A DNA stretch of 64,000 nucleotides from Cytobacillus praedii. GTDB lineage: Bacteria > Bacillota > Bacilli > Bacillales > Cytobacillaceae. The position numbers and the translations under genes were made by a program. The DNA lies in contig NZ_LMBX01000002.1 in assembly GCF_001439605.1 (NCBI RefSeq), positions 129,534 to 193,533 of the forward strand, in the 5' to 3' direction. The notes under the pieces were generated by a model. It was given only the letters and a program-made list of their open reading frames with translations. It did not search any database and had not been told where the DNA came from. Positions 26,341-39,419 of the stretch are shown here, in pieces. Position 1 is the stretch's first letter. Each line of letters starts with the position of its first letter.

Positions 26341-27165
26341 TTAACCGAATTTCTTCACCTGAGCGTCTGTTCCTTCCCTTCTGTTCTGGGATGATACCCT
26401 TAAAGCAATTTTGTGCATTCCAAACATAATAAAGCCTGCCATTACTTGATCATATTTTGTATTAAATGGAGGTGGAAGGATATTGAAGGAAATAGATTGA
26501 GAGGGAATACAAAGATGAGCTGTAATTTGTGCAAGGAAGGGATTGTTTATTCCATCGATAAAAGCGCTAAATATGAAAAATAAACAAGCTGGCATTAATA
26601 AAACGCCACTCAGAACGACATATCGTTTTTTTCTCCTCTCACTAAATCTTTTCTTCGGATCAGGTGATACTAATGGCCACCACATATATAGTGACAAAAG
26701 AAATAACAAAAGCATATATCCATTGTGAATGTATGAGTCTAATGAAAAGATCTTTAAAAGAAAAGGCAAATGGTACATAAAAAATAATATAGAAAAAACA
26801 ATTAATGCGACCCTTGGGGATAATGTCCATTTGCTTAATTTGTCTATAATCGTGAACTTCTTTATCCTATTAAATAAATTTCCAGGTATCGCTAATAATA
26901 GCATTGGCGGGATAACAAAGTATAAAATACTCATTTGGATCATGTGTAAACTAAACGACAAATGACTTATTGTTGTTAGAGGGCTGCCGATAGTTAAGTA
27001 TAACAACCCTATACTAAAGAAAAAGTACAATGGCTGCTTATGATACATCTTTATTTCTGTCAAATGATGTACCATTAGTGAATATAGAATTGCAATTGCT
27101 AGAAAGCTTACTAACAATGGTATATTCCACATGAATTGTCCATCAAGTAAAAAAATATTTACCAT
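26341..27165 (-). CDS. ctaG: CtaG-family cytochrome c oxidase assembly protein
   Basis: About 274 residues with seven hydrophobic segments. The family pattern is seen in LTTISHLSFSLHMIQMSILYFVIPPMLLLAIP and later FLAQITAHLCIPSQ, with histidines placed as in the caa3_CtaG family. Bacillus CtaG is needed for assembly of caa3-type oxidase and probably helps insert copper. No oxidase subunit genes are nearby. The start at 27165 is chosen because GGGGG lies six bases before that ATG; an ATG two codons earlier abuts it. The MFS gene upstream ends 21 bp away, so the two are likely co-transcribed. Confidence 0.85.
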   Translation of the reverse strand: MVNIFLLDGQFMWNIPLLVSFLAIAILYSLMVHHLTEIKMYHKQPLYFFFSIGLLYLTIGSPLTTISHLSFSLHMIQMSILYFVIPPMLLLAIPGNLFNRIKKFTIIDKLSKWTLSPRVALIVFSILFFMYHLPFLLKIFSLDSYIHNGYMLLLFLLSLYMWWPLVSPDPKKRFSERRKKRYVVLSGVLLMPACLFFIFSAFIDGINNPFLAQITAHLCIPSQSISFNILPPPFNTKYDQVMAGFIMFGMHKIALRVSSQNRREGTDAQVKKFG

Positions 27166-27186
27166 GTACATCCCCCTATTCGGAGT

Positions 27187-28467
27187 TTATGCCCTTGAAT
27201 TCTTTGCCCAGGATTGATCTGTTTCCCGACTTCCTTCCTTTATAGATATGACTCCAATCAAGCCAATGATGGAGAAAATTACTGGAGTGATGAACCCGTA
27301 ATAATATCCATTACTGACACCACTTGAAGCAGACTGAACATGATCCAGCACCATTCCAAAAATACTCGGCAGCAAGACTGCACTTAGAAATCCACCCGTA
27401 TTGGCAACACCAGAGACAACGCCTGCCTCCTCTATCGGAAAAGTCTGGCGTACAACAGCAAAGGTTAAGGCACTAGCTCCATACCCAAAACCAATTAGAA
27501 AGAAAAGCATATAAAGCATCACAACTGGCGGATTTCCTTTAAAAAATAAAAAAGTACACCAGCTCAATAATATAGTGATATGCACAACAACGTAGGGCCG
27601 TTTAAGTGTTGCCAATCGGCCTGAAATCCAGCTCATCAGAGGTGCACCAATAAGTGCCCCGATAAGACCAAACATTATGAGCTGACTGGCAGCTGAACGT
27701 GTCATGCCATATACATTCATGCCATAGGGCACAGCCCATGAACCGATAAACCCTACATATGCGCCGACAACACCAAAATGACAAAAGAATAATGCCCATG
27801 CCTGCCGACTCGATAATATTCTGCGCAATAAAACCGATGTTTTTTCACGTTGCAGCTTCTTCTTGACTGAGACCGATTCGCTAAGAAGAATTTGTTTTGG
27901 CTTTTGTATGAGTACATAATAAAGAAGAATTCCACAAAGACATAATAGAAGTCCAGCAGAAAAAAATGCTGCCCTCCAGCCAAGTAAATGAATCCATGCT
28001 GAAAAAGGAACAGTCGCCAAAAGGAAGCCAAGACTTCCAGTCATTCCCGCTATGCCAATTAAGCGAACAAATTCCTTCACTTTAAACCATTGCCCCAAAA
28101 TCAGCACCATATTGACCCAGATCGTTGCATCCCCCGTACCCGTTAGGATTCTAGCAATAAACAGCACCAATTCATTCGTACCCAGACTATAAATGATTGT
28201 ACCTACGCCCGTAAGAATGGCACCAATAATTAGAAAAAAATTAGGTCCATATCGATCAGCTAATATTCCCATAGGAACCTGCAAACCAGTGTATACAAAA
28301 AATTGAATACTTGTCAGTAGCCCGATCGTTGAAGCGGTTACACTAAAATCCCTCATCACTTGGTCTGTAATCAAGCCTGGCGCCGTTCGCTGGCTCGCCA
28401 TTAATAAATAAGTCAGCAGAACAGAAGCAAATACAATCCATCTAAATCGACTATTTTGTTTGTCCAA
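27187..28467 (-). CDS. MFS transporter, substrate unknown
   Basis: 426 residues with 12 predicted membrane segments. The loop 2-3 motif is GILADRYGPNFFLIIG, and the first segments (WIVFASVLLTYLLMASQRTAPGLITDQVMRDF) are like those of hexuronate/sugar-phosphate or CynX-type facilitators. I cannot assign a substrate. The start is a TTG after GGGGTAG. It precedes ctaG in the same direction with only 21 bp between, which would link it to respiratory or copper physiology if the operon is real. Confidence 0.78.
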   Translation of the reverse strand: MDKQNSRFRWIVFASVLLTYLLMASQRTAPGLITDQVMRDFSVTASTIGLLTSIQFFVYTGLQVPMGILADRYGPNFFLIIGAILTGVGTIIYSLGTNELVLFIARILTGTGDATIWVNMVLILGQWFKVKEFVRLIGIAGMTGSLGFLLATVPFSAWIHLLGWRAAFFSAGLLLCLCGILLYYVLIQKPKQILLSESVSVKKKLQREKTSVLLRRILSSRQAWALFFCHFGVVGAYVGFIGSWAVPYGMNVYGMTRSAASQLIMFGLIGALIGAPLMSWISGRLATLKRPYVVVHITILLSWCTFLFFKGNPPVVMLYMLFFLIGFGYGASALTFAVVRQTFPIEEAGVVSGVANTGGFLSAVLLPSIFGMVLDHVQSASSGVSNGYYYGFITPVIFSIIGLIGVISIKEGSRETDQSWAKNSRA

Positions 28468-28910
28468 TGATTTCTACCCCTGTAAGCTTTTACTTTTATA
28501 TATATGGAGTTTCTCCCTAGGTAGAAATGAAGATTTTAAAATAAATGAAAATAAAGAAAGGCGGATTATTCTAATGGTTTGGTTGAGGGAAAGAATCCCT
28601 GCTCAAAACCGAATTTGCTTAGATAATCTTGAAGATTTTTTCAGGAAAATATGCAAAATAAAAAGCAATTGATATAGTACCAATTGCTTTTTATCACCAT
28701 TTTTTTCACCTGAGATATAACGAATTTACTTCGTTTGTATTGGGGGCAACAAGGATTAGCGGTGAGGCTTTCGCACACCTGTGTCTGCTGCGAGAAGCAA
28801 GAGTGCTCCAAGTGCCATTCTCTTCAGCAGCATTAATTGATAATCTGAACCGATAAGCAATCTAGCTATATGCCACCAACAAACCCAATTGTCCCCACCC
28901 CTTACAATGA
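28468..28910. other. Gene-poor spacer left of the gal operon
   Basis: A hairpin AAAAGCAATTG (28661-28671) with CAATTGCTTTT (28681-28691) could terminate in either direction. A 32-codon plus-strand frame (28574-28672, starting MVWLRERIPAQ) ends inside it but has only a weak GGCGG site. On the minus strand, near 28760-28835, a 25-codon frame with MALGALLLLAADTGV looks like a fragment of a membrane or signal segment. I see no firm gene here. Confidence 0.35.
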
Positions 28911-28939
28911 TTGCGTCTTCGAATAAAAAGTAGTAAACT
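28911..28939 (+). promoter_or_regulatory. Probable promoter of the gal operon
   Basis: TTGCGT (28911-28916), 17-base spacer, TAAACT (28934-28939). The -10 is weak. The ROK operator follows directly, overlapping the expected start point. Confidence 0.45.
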
Positions 28940-28945
28940 TTATAT

Positions 28946-28972
28946 AACTTAATTAAATTAATTAATTAAGTT
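28946..28972. promoter_or_regulatory. Operator dyad ahead of galK, probable ROK repressor site
   Basis: AACTTAATTAA (28946-28956) and TTAATTAAGTT (28962-28972) form a perfect 11-bp inverted repeat with a 5-base spacer. A near copy with the same spacing lies before the ROK gene at 34249-34273. Confidence 0.7.
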
Positions 28973-29030
28973 ATTAAGATAATGAAGCAAGAGAACCGTC
29001 CCTTTGCTTCTCATTAAGGAGGCAGCATAA

Positions 29031-30212
29031 ATGAGCCCAACAGCCAATTTAATAGGTGAGTTTCAGTCGATTTTTCATACGACAAAGACTCCTAGAACCT
29101 TTTTTGCTCCTGGAAGAATTAACTTAATCGGCGAGCATACAGATTATAACGGCGGTCATGTTTTCCCAGCCTCTATCTCTTATGGAACATATGCACTAGG
29201 AATCAAACGGGATGATCAAAAGATACGTTTTTATTCGTTGAATTTCCCAGAAACCGGTGTGATTGAATGCAATTTAACTGAATTAGCTTTTAATGAAAAG
29301 GACAGCTGGGCTAACTATCCTAAAGGAATGACTCTATTTATGCAAGAATCAGGCTGTGAAATTCTTCAAGGTGCTAACATCCTATTTTATGGAAATATCC
29401 CAAATGGCGCTGGCCTTTCCTCTTCGGCATCAATTGAACTGGCAACAGGTGTTTTACTAAATGGATTATTTGATTTAAAAATTGATCGGATTGAAATGAT
29501 TCGCCTTGGAAAAAAGGTTGAAAATCATTATATTGGAGTGAACAGTGGGATTATGGACCAATTCGCCATCGGTATGGGCAAAAAAGATCATGCAATCCTA
29601 TTAAACTGTCAAACATTAGAATACAAATATGCACCCATCGGATTGAAAGATTATGTCATTATGGTTATCAATACGAATAAACGCCGCACATTAGCTGGGT
29701 CGAAATATAACGAGCGGCGAATCCAATGTGAACAGGCATTAAGTGATTTACAGCAGAAACTTTCTATTAGTAGTTTAGGCGAGTTAACCCCAGCAGAATT
29801 TGAGATACATAAACATCTTATTCGTGATGAGATCAATCAAAAGCGGGCAAAGCATGCTATATACGAAAACGCCAGAACGTTAGACGCACTGGAAAAACTA
29901 CAACAAGGGGATCTCCATCATTTTGGAAAATTAATGAATGAATCGCATCGATCATTAAGGGATGATTATGAAGTTACAGGTCTTGAGCTTGACACGATTG
30001 TACAGACTGCTTGGGAACAAGATTTTGTTTTAGGCGCACGGATGACAGGTGCTGGCTTTGGCGGCTGTGCAATTGCCATTGTTAAAAAAGCGAAAGTAAA
30101 TGAGTTTAAATATACTATTAACTCGATTTATAAAGAAAAGATTGGCTATGACGCAGCCTTTTACACTGCTTCAATCGGTGACGGCGCAAAAGAAATCTTA
30201 GAGGAGTGCTAA
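29031..30212 (+). CDS. galK: Galactokinase
   Basis: 393 residues, the usual length. The galactokinase signature GRINLIGEHTDYNGGHVFP lies near residue 30, the GHMP ATP-binding loop IPNGAGLSSSASIE near residue 125, and the C-terminal GARMTGAGFGGCAIAIV motif is intact. It phosphorylates alpha-D-galactose with ATP in the Leloir pathway. AAGGAGG (29016-29022) precedes the ATG by eight bases. It is first in a four-gene operon; the next gene, a collapsed galE, starts one base after the stop codon. A hairpin GAAGCAA/TTGCTTC sits in the leader between operator and gene. Confidence 0.95.
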   Translation: MSPTANLIGEFQSIFHTTKTPRTFFAPGRINLIGEHTDYNGGHVFPASISYGTYALGIKRDDQKIRFYSLNFPETGVIECNLTELAFNEKDSWANYPKGMTLFMQESGCEILQGANILFYGNIPNGAGLSSSASIELATGVLLNGLFDLKIDRIEMIRLGKKVENHYIGVNSGIMDQFAIGMGKKDHAILLNCQTLEYKYAPIGLKDYVIMVINTNKRRTLAGSKYNERRIQCEQALSDLQQKLSISSLGELTPAEFEIHKHLIRDEINQKRAKHAIYENARTLDALEKLQQGDLHHFGKLMNESHRSLRDDYEVTGLELDTIVQTAWEQDFVLGARMTGAGFGGCAIAIVKKAKVNEFKYTINSIYKEKIGYDAAFYTASIGDGAKEILEEC

Positions 30213-30213
30213 T

Positions 30214-30432
30214 ATGAGTGTATTCGTTTTGGGTGGAGCTGGTTATATCGGCTCCCACGCAGTCTATCAATTACTAGATCAAGGGGAGAATATGGTTATA
30301 GCTAGCTCAGAAAAAGCAAAATTAGTATTAGGCTGGAATCTAACCCGAACCTCCGTTACAAAAATGATTAAAGATGCATGGAAGCGGCACTCCACTCACC
30401 TAAAAGGCTATGATAAGGAAGTTAACGGATGA
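30214..30432 (+). pseudogene. galE: Internally deleted UDP-glucose 4-epimerase remnant
   Basis: 72 codons. Residues 1-29 (MSVFVLGGAGYIGSHAVYQL and on) are the GalE N-terminus with the NAD-binding GGAGYIG. They join directly to ASSEKAKLVLGWN and MIKDAWKRHSTHLKGY, which are the GalE C-terminus. About 250 codons are missing, including the YxxxK catalytic region, and the frame is kept. The junction lies near 30300. Position between galK and galT, and the stop/start overlap with galT, show this was the operon galE. It cannot bind substrate, so an epimerase must be encoded elsewhere or the pathway is blocked. Confidence 0.9.
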
Positions 30433-31907
30433 TTTATCAGTATATAGAAGGACTCATTCAGAAGGCTTTGGAAGTAAAGTTAATTGAACCAGCCGATCAA
30501 TTTTTTGTTCGAAACCGATTGATGAGTTTACTAGGCTTGGAAAACTTTCCAGAAGCTGTCGACTCAATCAGCATGGATACTATCCCAAATCTTGTTGAAA
30601 AGATCATCACTTATGCAATTGATGAAAACGTGATCCAAAATGTTTTTGATGACAAGGAAATACTTGCAGCCAATATTATGAATTGCTTTGTACCAATGCC
30701 TTCCGTTGTCAATGCAGCATTCGAGCAAAAATATAAGGATTCACCACTCGCCGCGACCGATTATTTTTACAACCTGAGCAAAAACAATAATTACATCCAG
30801 CTAAATCGAATCGCGAAAAATATTTCCTTTAAAGTTGATACCCAATACGGTCAAATGGATATTACGATCAATTTATCCAAGCCCGAAAAGGACCCTGAGC
30901 AAATTAAGCGGGAATTTAAGATGAAGCATGCAAACAATTATCCAAAATGCCTTTTGTGTATAGAAAACGAAGGATATTCAGGAAGAACTAATTATCCTGC
31001 ACGCGCCAATCACCGAGTCATTCGTGTCCCTCTGTTAGGGGAGAGTTGGTATTTGCAGTATTCACCATATGTTTACTATAACGAACACTGTATTTTATTC
31101 TCCGAGGAACACCGTCCGATGAAAATAGGTCGAGAGGCATTTGAAAGATTACTAACTTTTACTGAGAAATTCCCCCATTACTTTATAGGGTCAAATGCCG
31201 ATTTACCCATTGTCGGAGGCTCTATTTTAAGTCATGATCATTACCAAGGCGGAAACTATGAATTCGCAATGACTCGAGCGGTGGATGATTTTTCCTTTGA
31301 TTTAAAGGATTATCCAGCTATTAAAGCCTCTGTCATTAAATGGCCGATGTCTGTCATTCGCTTACGGGCAACGAATATCCGTCCCCTTGTCAAGGCAGCT
31401 GATAACATCCTGCAAACCTGGAGAGGGTATTCTGATAGGCTAGCAAATATCCTAGCATATACAGAGGATACGCCACATAACACCATTACTCCTATCGCAC
31501 GAAATCGTGATGGAATTTTCGAGATTGATTTGGTTCTAAGAAACAACCGAACGACTTCCGAACACCCGCTTGGTCTCTTCCATCCACATGCAGATGTTCA
31601 TCATATCAAGAAGGAAAATATCGGGCTAATTGAAGTCATGGGGCTAGCTGTACTGCCACCAAGATTAAAGGAAGAAATAACTGATATTCAGAAAGTCTTA
31701 TTAGGAACATCCAATCAAGTCGCCGACTATCATTCTGAATGGGCTAAGCAATTGAAAGCAAAGTATGGAACTCGATTGAACAAGGAACAGGCAGATTCCA
31801 TCTTACTAGACGAGCTTGGAAAGAAATTTGTAAGATGCCTTGAAGATGCTGGAGTATTTAAAGAACATGAAGCATTTAAGAGATTCATTCATGCTTTGAA
31901 CAAATAG
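30429..31907 (+). CDS. galT: UTP/UDP-glucose--hexose-1-phosphate uridylyltransferase, Firmicutes type
   Basis: 492 residues, the length of the Firmicutes GalT2 family and not of the shorter E. coli enzyme. Family-typical stretches are CLLCIENEGYSGRTNYPARANHRVI, GGSILSHDHYQGGNYEFAM with its His motif, and HPLGLFHPHADVHHIKKENIGLIEVMG. It transfers UMP to galactose 1-phosphate, giving UDP-galactose. The ATG overlaps the stop of the galE remnant by four bases, so translation is coupled. GalM follows eight bases after. Confidence 0.93.
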   Translation: MIYQYIEGLIQKALEVKLIEPADQFFVRNRLMSLLGLENFPEAVDSISMDTIPNLVEKIITYAIDENVIQNVFDDKEILAANIMNCFVPMPSVVNAAFEQKYKDSPLAATDYFYNLSKNNNYIQLNRIAKNISFKVDTQYGQMDITINLSKPEKDPEQIKREFKMKHANNYPKCLLCIENEGYSGRTNYPARANHRVIRVPLLGESWYLQYSPYVYYNEHCILFSEEHRPMKIGREAFERLLTFTEKFPHYFIGSNADLPIVGGSILSHDHYQGGNYEFAMTRAVDDFSFDLKDYPAIKASVIKWPMSVIRLRATNIRPLVKAADNILQTWRGYSDRLANILAYTEDTPHNTITPIARNRDGIFEIDLVLRNNRTTSEHPLGLFHPHADVHHIKKENIGLIEVMGLAVLPPRLKEEITDIQKVLLGTSNQVADYHSEWAKQLKAKYGTRLNKEQADSILLDELGKKFVRCLEDAGVFKEHEAFKRFIHALNK

Positions 31908-31915
31908 GTGGAAGA

Positions 31916-32962
31916 ATGATGAGAATAACGACAAGAGTAACGAATGGAAAATGGAAGGAATATACATTATCGAATGATAGTGGTATTTCCATGAATGTCT
32001 TGAACTACGGCGGTATCATTACAAAAATTATGGTTCCAGATCAAAAAGGGAACATTGAAAATGTCGTCCTTGGGTATCGTGATTATCGAGACTATGAATC
32101 TAACCCTCATTATTTCGGTGCAATCATCGGGAGAGTTGCCGGCAGAATTCAAGGCGCTTCCTTTAAAGTGGAAAATAGAACCTACCCACTAGCAGCTAAT
32201 AATGGAAAGAATCATTTGCATGGAGGCCCTAATGGGTTTCACCAAGTTATATGGGATACTGTCCCTTTTCAAACACAAGATGCAATTGGTTTAAAACTAA
32301 CCTATAAAAGTGTCAATGGTGAAGCTGGATATCCTGGTAATCTAGAGATGATAATAACCTATACACTAAATAATAAGAACCAGCTTTCTCTTGATTATGC
32401 TGCAACTTGTGATCAAACGACTCCCCTTACATTGACAAATCACTCTTATTTTAATTTGAGTGGAAATTTAAAAAATACAATCCAAGATCATCATGTTACA
32501 ATTGCAAGCAGCAGGTTTGCTGAATTAAATGAAGACTTGATTCCTACTGGAAAACTCGTTGATGTTAATGAGACTCCCTTTGATTTTCGTAATAGTGGTC
32601 TTGTCCTAGGCACTGGTTTTAACAGTACCTTTATGCAAAATAGGATTGTCGGAAATGGGTATGATCATTATTTCATTTTTGACAATAAGTTAGCAGAAGC
32701 GATGGCAACATTAGAAGATCCAAGCAGCGGGCGCGTGATGTCAGTAAAAACCGATCAACCTGGAATGGTCATGTATACCTCGAATGCGATGGATACGGAA
32801 TGGACATTACGAGAGGGCCCCTCGCGGAAATACCTTGGTATTTGCTTTGAAACCCAAGCTTCACCAGCATCCCTCCATCATCAGGGGTTTCCAAGTGTAA
32901 TAGTAAAATCTGGAGAAAAGTATGAAAAGCAGACGGTATTTTCTTTTAAACTAAAGCATTAG
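31916..32962 (+). CDS. galM: Aldose 1-epimerase (galactose mutarotase)
   Basis: 348 residues, usual length. Motifs are MNVLNYGGIITKIMVPDQKG, the NHLHGGPNGFH strand with the catalytic His, LTLTNHSYFNLSG with the second His and the C-terminal GICFETQASPASLHH with the catalytic Glu. It interconverts alpha and beta anomers of galactose and so feeds GalK with the alpha form released as beta from beta-galactosides. It is the last gene of the gal operon and is followed by a bidirectional terminator. Confidence 0.93.
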   Translation: MMRITTRVTNGKWKEYTLSNDSGISMNVLNYGGIITKIMVPDQKGNIENVVLGYRDYRDYESNPHYFGAIIGRVAGRIQGASFKVENRTYPLAANNGKNHLHGGPNGFHQVIWDTVPFQTQDAIGLKLTYKSVNGEAGYPGNLEMIITYTLNNKNQLSLDYAATCDQTTPLTLTNHSYFNLSGNLKNTIQDHHVTIASSRFAELNEDLIPTGKLVDVNETPFDFRNSGLVLGTGFNSTFMQNRIVGNGYDHYFIFDNKLAEAMATLEDPSSGRVMSVKTDQPGMVMYTSNAMDTEWTLREGPSRKYLGICFETQASPASLHHQGFPSVIVKSGEKYEKQTVFSFKLKH

Positions 32963-32999
32963 TGGTTTCCATCGCTTCATTGAGCATATCAAACAAAAA

Positions 33000-33034
33000 A
33001 ATAGGCTGGACCCTTTAAATATAGGTCAGCCTAT
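33000..33034. terminator. Bidirectional terminator between galM and the ROK gene
   Basis: ATAGGCTGGACC (33001-33012) pairs with GGTCAGCCTAT (33024-33034) with one mismatch. The A-run on the left and T-rich right side suit both convergent genes. It overlaps the 3' end of the ROK gene. Confidence 0.8.
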
Positions 33035-34198
33035 TTTCCCCAATGGATCAAATAATTCATCCAACAGTAATGCAACGGCTCCCAACAATGTTACATCGTC
33101 TCCCAACCTTGTGACGGTCACTTTTGTCTTTTTCGCCTCAGTTGTTAAGCTCCTTTGCTGAATTGTTTCGAGGAGGGCTGGCATAATAAATTTTTCACTT
33201 TTCATCACTCCCCCACCCAAGACAATTTTACTCGGGTTAACGAGATGAATTAAATTGGTTAAACCGATTCCGATCATTTCACCTGTTTCCTGTAGTAAAT
33301 GAACGCAATCTGCATTTCCATTTTGCGCAAACTCAAATATTTCTTTGGCAGTTAATTCACCTTTTGTTACCTGCTTTCTTGCTCTTTTTGCAATCGAAGA
33401 ACCACTTACAAGCGTTTGCAGACAGCCTTGATTTCCACACTCACAAACGTCTCCATTAATATCTATCGTCATATGACCAAGCTCACCAGCAATTCCCTGG
33501 GCCCCATGATATAATTTTCCATTCATGATCACTCCGGCCCCTACCCCACGTCCAATATTCACCGCTACCATGCTATCTACCTCACCATGTCCACCAAACC
33601 ATGATTCTCCTAATGCCATTGCACGTGCATCATTTTCCACTTTAATCGTTAGGTTAAATTCCTCTTCCAGTGCTGCTTTTATTGGTATATTTCTTAAGTT
33701 TAATATCGGGGCCACAAGTGAAGTGCCTGTTTCTATATCTACTGCCCCATGCATAGCGATCCCGATTCCAATAATTTTATCTCGATTCATATTTGATATT
33801 TGTAAAATTTCACGAATACTTTCCTTTAAAATAGAAAGAAACTGTTCATTTGTGATAGGTTTTGATAGCAAACGAGAATTTCGCTCTATAGTTTTACCTG
33901 TTAAATCAGTAAGGATACATTCGACTTTCTCCGGTCCCGCATCTATCCCTATGACATAAAAAGCACTTGTATGAATATGGAGCATAGTCGGTTTGCGTCC
34001 TCCACTTGAGTGACCAAGCGTGCTTTCCCTAACTAATCCCTGATCGATTAATTCTTTAACAATACTGCTGACCGTTGGGGGAGTTAGACTTGTTTCTTTC
34101 GCAATCTGTGCTCGTGAGATTGGCTCAGATAAACGAATTTTATTCAACACGATTGATTTATTTACTGACTTCATTAATTTGAATGTACCACGCTGCAT
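33026..34198 (-). CDS. ROK family transcriptional repressor, probable gal regulator
   Basis: 390 residues. Residues 1-70 are a winged helix (SEPISRAQIAKETSLTPPTVSSIVKELIDQGLV). The rest is the ROK sugar-kinase-like domain with VIGIDAGPEKVECILTDL, IAGELGHMTID and the zinc-binding CECGNQGCLQT motif, as in XylR and NagC repressors. The ligand is probably galactose or a derivative, judged by the convergent gal operon. The same dyad sits before galK and before this gene, pointing to autorepression plus gal control. GGAGG precedes the ATG. Confidence 0.88.
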   Translation of the reverse strand: MQRGTFKLMKSVNKSIVLNKIRLSEPISRAQIAKETSLTPPTVSSIVKELIDQGLVRESTLGHSSGGRKPTMLHIHTSAFYVIGIDAGPEKVECILTDLTGKTIERNSRLLSKPITNEQFLSILKESIREILQISNMNRDKIIGIGIAMHGAVDIETGTSLVAPILNLRNIPIKAALEEEFNLTIKVENDARAMALGESWFGGHGEVDSMVAVNIGRGVGAGVIMNGKLYHGAQGIAGELGHMTIDINGDVCECGNQGCLQTLVSGSSIAKRARKQVTKGELTAKEIFEFAQNGNADCVHLLQETGEMIGIGLTNLIHLVNPSKIVLGGGVMKSEKFIMPALLETIQQRSLTTEAKKTKVTVTRLGDDVTLLGAVALLLDELFDPLGKIG

Positions 34199-34230
34199 CG
34201 AAAATCCTCCACAAAACTAACATTTCTCTT

Positions 34231-34273
34231 ATTATAACACATACCCATAGTTAATTAATTTAATTAATATACT
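34231..34273 (-). promoter_or_regulatory. ROK gene promoter with overlapping operator
   Basis: AGTTAATTAA (34249-34258), spacer TTTAA, TTAATATACT (34264-34273): the same arm and spacer layout as the galK operator with two mismatches. The -10 TATAAT is at 34231-34236 and the weak -35 lies inside the dyad. Confidence 0.65.
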
Positions 34274-34277
34274 AGAT

Positions 34278-34310
34278 AAAAGGCAGACTTTATTAGAAAG
34301 TCTGCCTTTT
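34278..34310. terminator. Terminator after the LacI regulator
   Basis: AAAAGGCAGACTTT pairs perfectly with AAAGTCTGCCTTTT around a short ATTAG loop. It insulates the ROK promoter from the minus-strand operon upstream. Confidence 0.9.
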
Positions 34311-34363
34311 ATCAGTTCTTTGAATTCGCCCTTTTCTTGACTAGTTTCATTCCTTCCACTCTC

Positions 34364-35371
<1,008 letters not shown>

Positions 35372-35512
35372 TTAAAAAACGATTTAATTGTTGAACTAAT
35401 CTATATTTTAAAAGTATTAACGCAAACACTCAACTTTTATTTAAGAATCAAGACGAATATGAAGGACGACGAGTTTCCGCCGCCCCCATTCATTATATGT
35501 CTTATTCCCTTT

Positions 35513-38572
<3,060 letters not shown>

Positions 38573-38588
38573 TCACACTCCCTAATTG

Positions 38589-39419
38589 TTATTCTTTAAC
38601 TGAACCACCAAGAATTCCTGAAATAAAATGCTTTTGCAATAAAAGGAAAAAGATAATTATTGGAATAGTAGCTAATGTTGTGCCTAACATGACTTGGCCA
38701 TAATCGATTCGTGCCATCCCTATTAAACTTGATAAAGCTACAGGCAATGTAAACATTTCTTTTGAATTTAATGTAATTAGCGGCCATAATAAGCTGTTCC
38801 ATTGACCCATAAATTGAAAAATTGCTACAGCAGCTAACGCTGGCCTTGTCATTGGCAAAATAATGGAGAAGAATATTCTGAACTCCCCTGCTCCTTCCAC
38901 TCGTGATGCTTCAATAATTGAATCAGGAACAGCTTTCATATTTTGCTTCATTAGAAAGATCGCAAAAGGGGCAGCTAATCCTGGTAAAATAATTGCTTGA
39001 TATGTATTAAGCCAGTTAAATGAAACCATCATTTCGAATAACGGGATTAATGTCACTTGGGAAGGTATCATTAATGAACATAAAATGATGAAAAAGAGCC
39101 CATTCCCTCCCTTAAAACGGAATTTAGCAAAAGCATACCCAGCCATTGCACTTATAAGTGTACTAACAACGGTATAAGTAAGGGCAATGAACATAGAATT
39201 AAAAAATACTTTTGTAATCCCAATTGATTCACTTAGAGACTGAAAATTTTCTGCTAAATTTGTGCCTGGAAGAAGCTTTGGCGGAAGGTGAAAAATTTCG
39301 CCTGATTGCAAAGTAGAACCGACAAACATCCAATAAAATGGAGCAATAGAAAGGAGCACACCTATAATTAAAAAGCTATATATTCCAATTTTAGCTAATA
39401 GATTATTTGAAGTAATCAT
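38589..39419 (-). CDS. Sugar ABC transporter permease, MalG/GanQ type
   Basis: 276 residues with six membrane segments. The coupling loop VEGAGEFRIFFSIILPMTRPALAA has the EAA motif as EASRVEGAGE, which contacts the ATPase. The family is CUT1. It overlaps the upstream permease gene by four bases. No ATPase gene is in the cluster, so a shared MsmX-like ATPase encoded elsewhere probably energises it, as is usual for CUT1 systems of Bacillus. Confidence 0.9.
   Translation of the reverse strand: MITSNNLLAKIGIYSFLIIGVLLSIAPFYWMFVGSTLQSGEIFHLPPKLLPGTNLAENFQSLSESIGITKVFFNSMFIALTYTVVSTLISAMAGYAFAKFRFKGGNGLFFIILCSLMIPSQVTLIPLFEMMVSFNWLNTYQAIILPGLAAPFAIFLMKQNMKAVPDSIIEASRVEGAGEFRIFFSIILPMTRPALAAVAIFQFMGQWNSLLWPLITLNSKEMFTLPVALSSLIGMARIDYGQVMLGTTLATIPIIIFFLLLQKHFISGILGGSVKE

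Noticed and set aside
28574-28672. Plus-strand 32-codon frame ending in a terminator-like hairpin
   Set aside because: The GGCGG site is weak and there is no family; kept only as a note on the spacer.
28740-28840. Higher-GC patch left of the gal promoter, thought of as a small RNA
   Set aside because: No promoter-plus-terminator pair or stable symmetric fold was seen.
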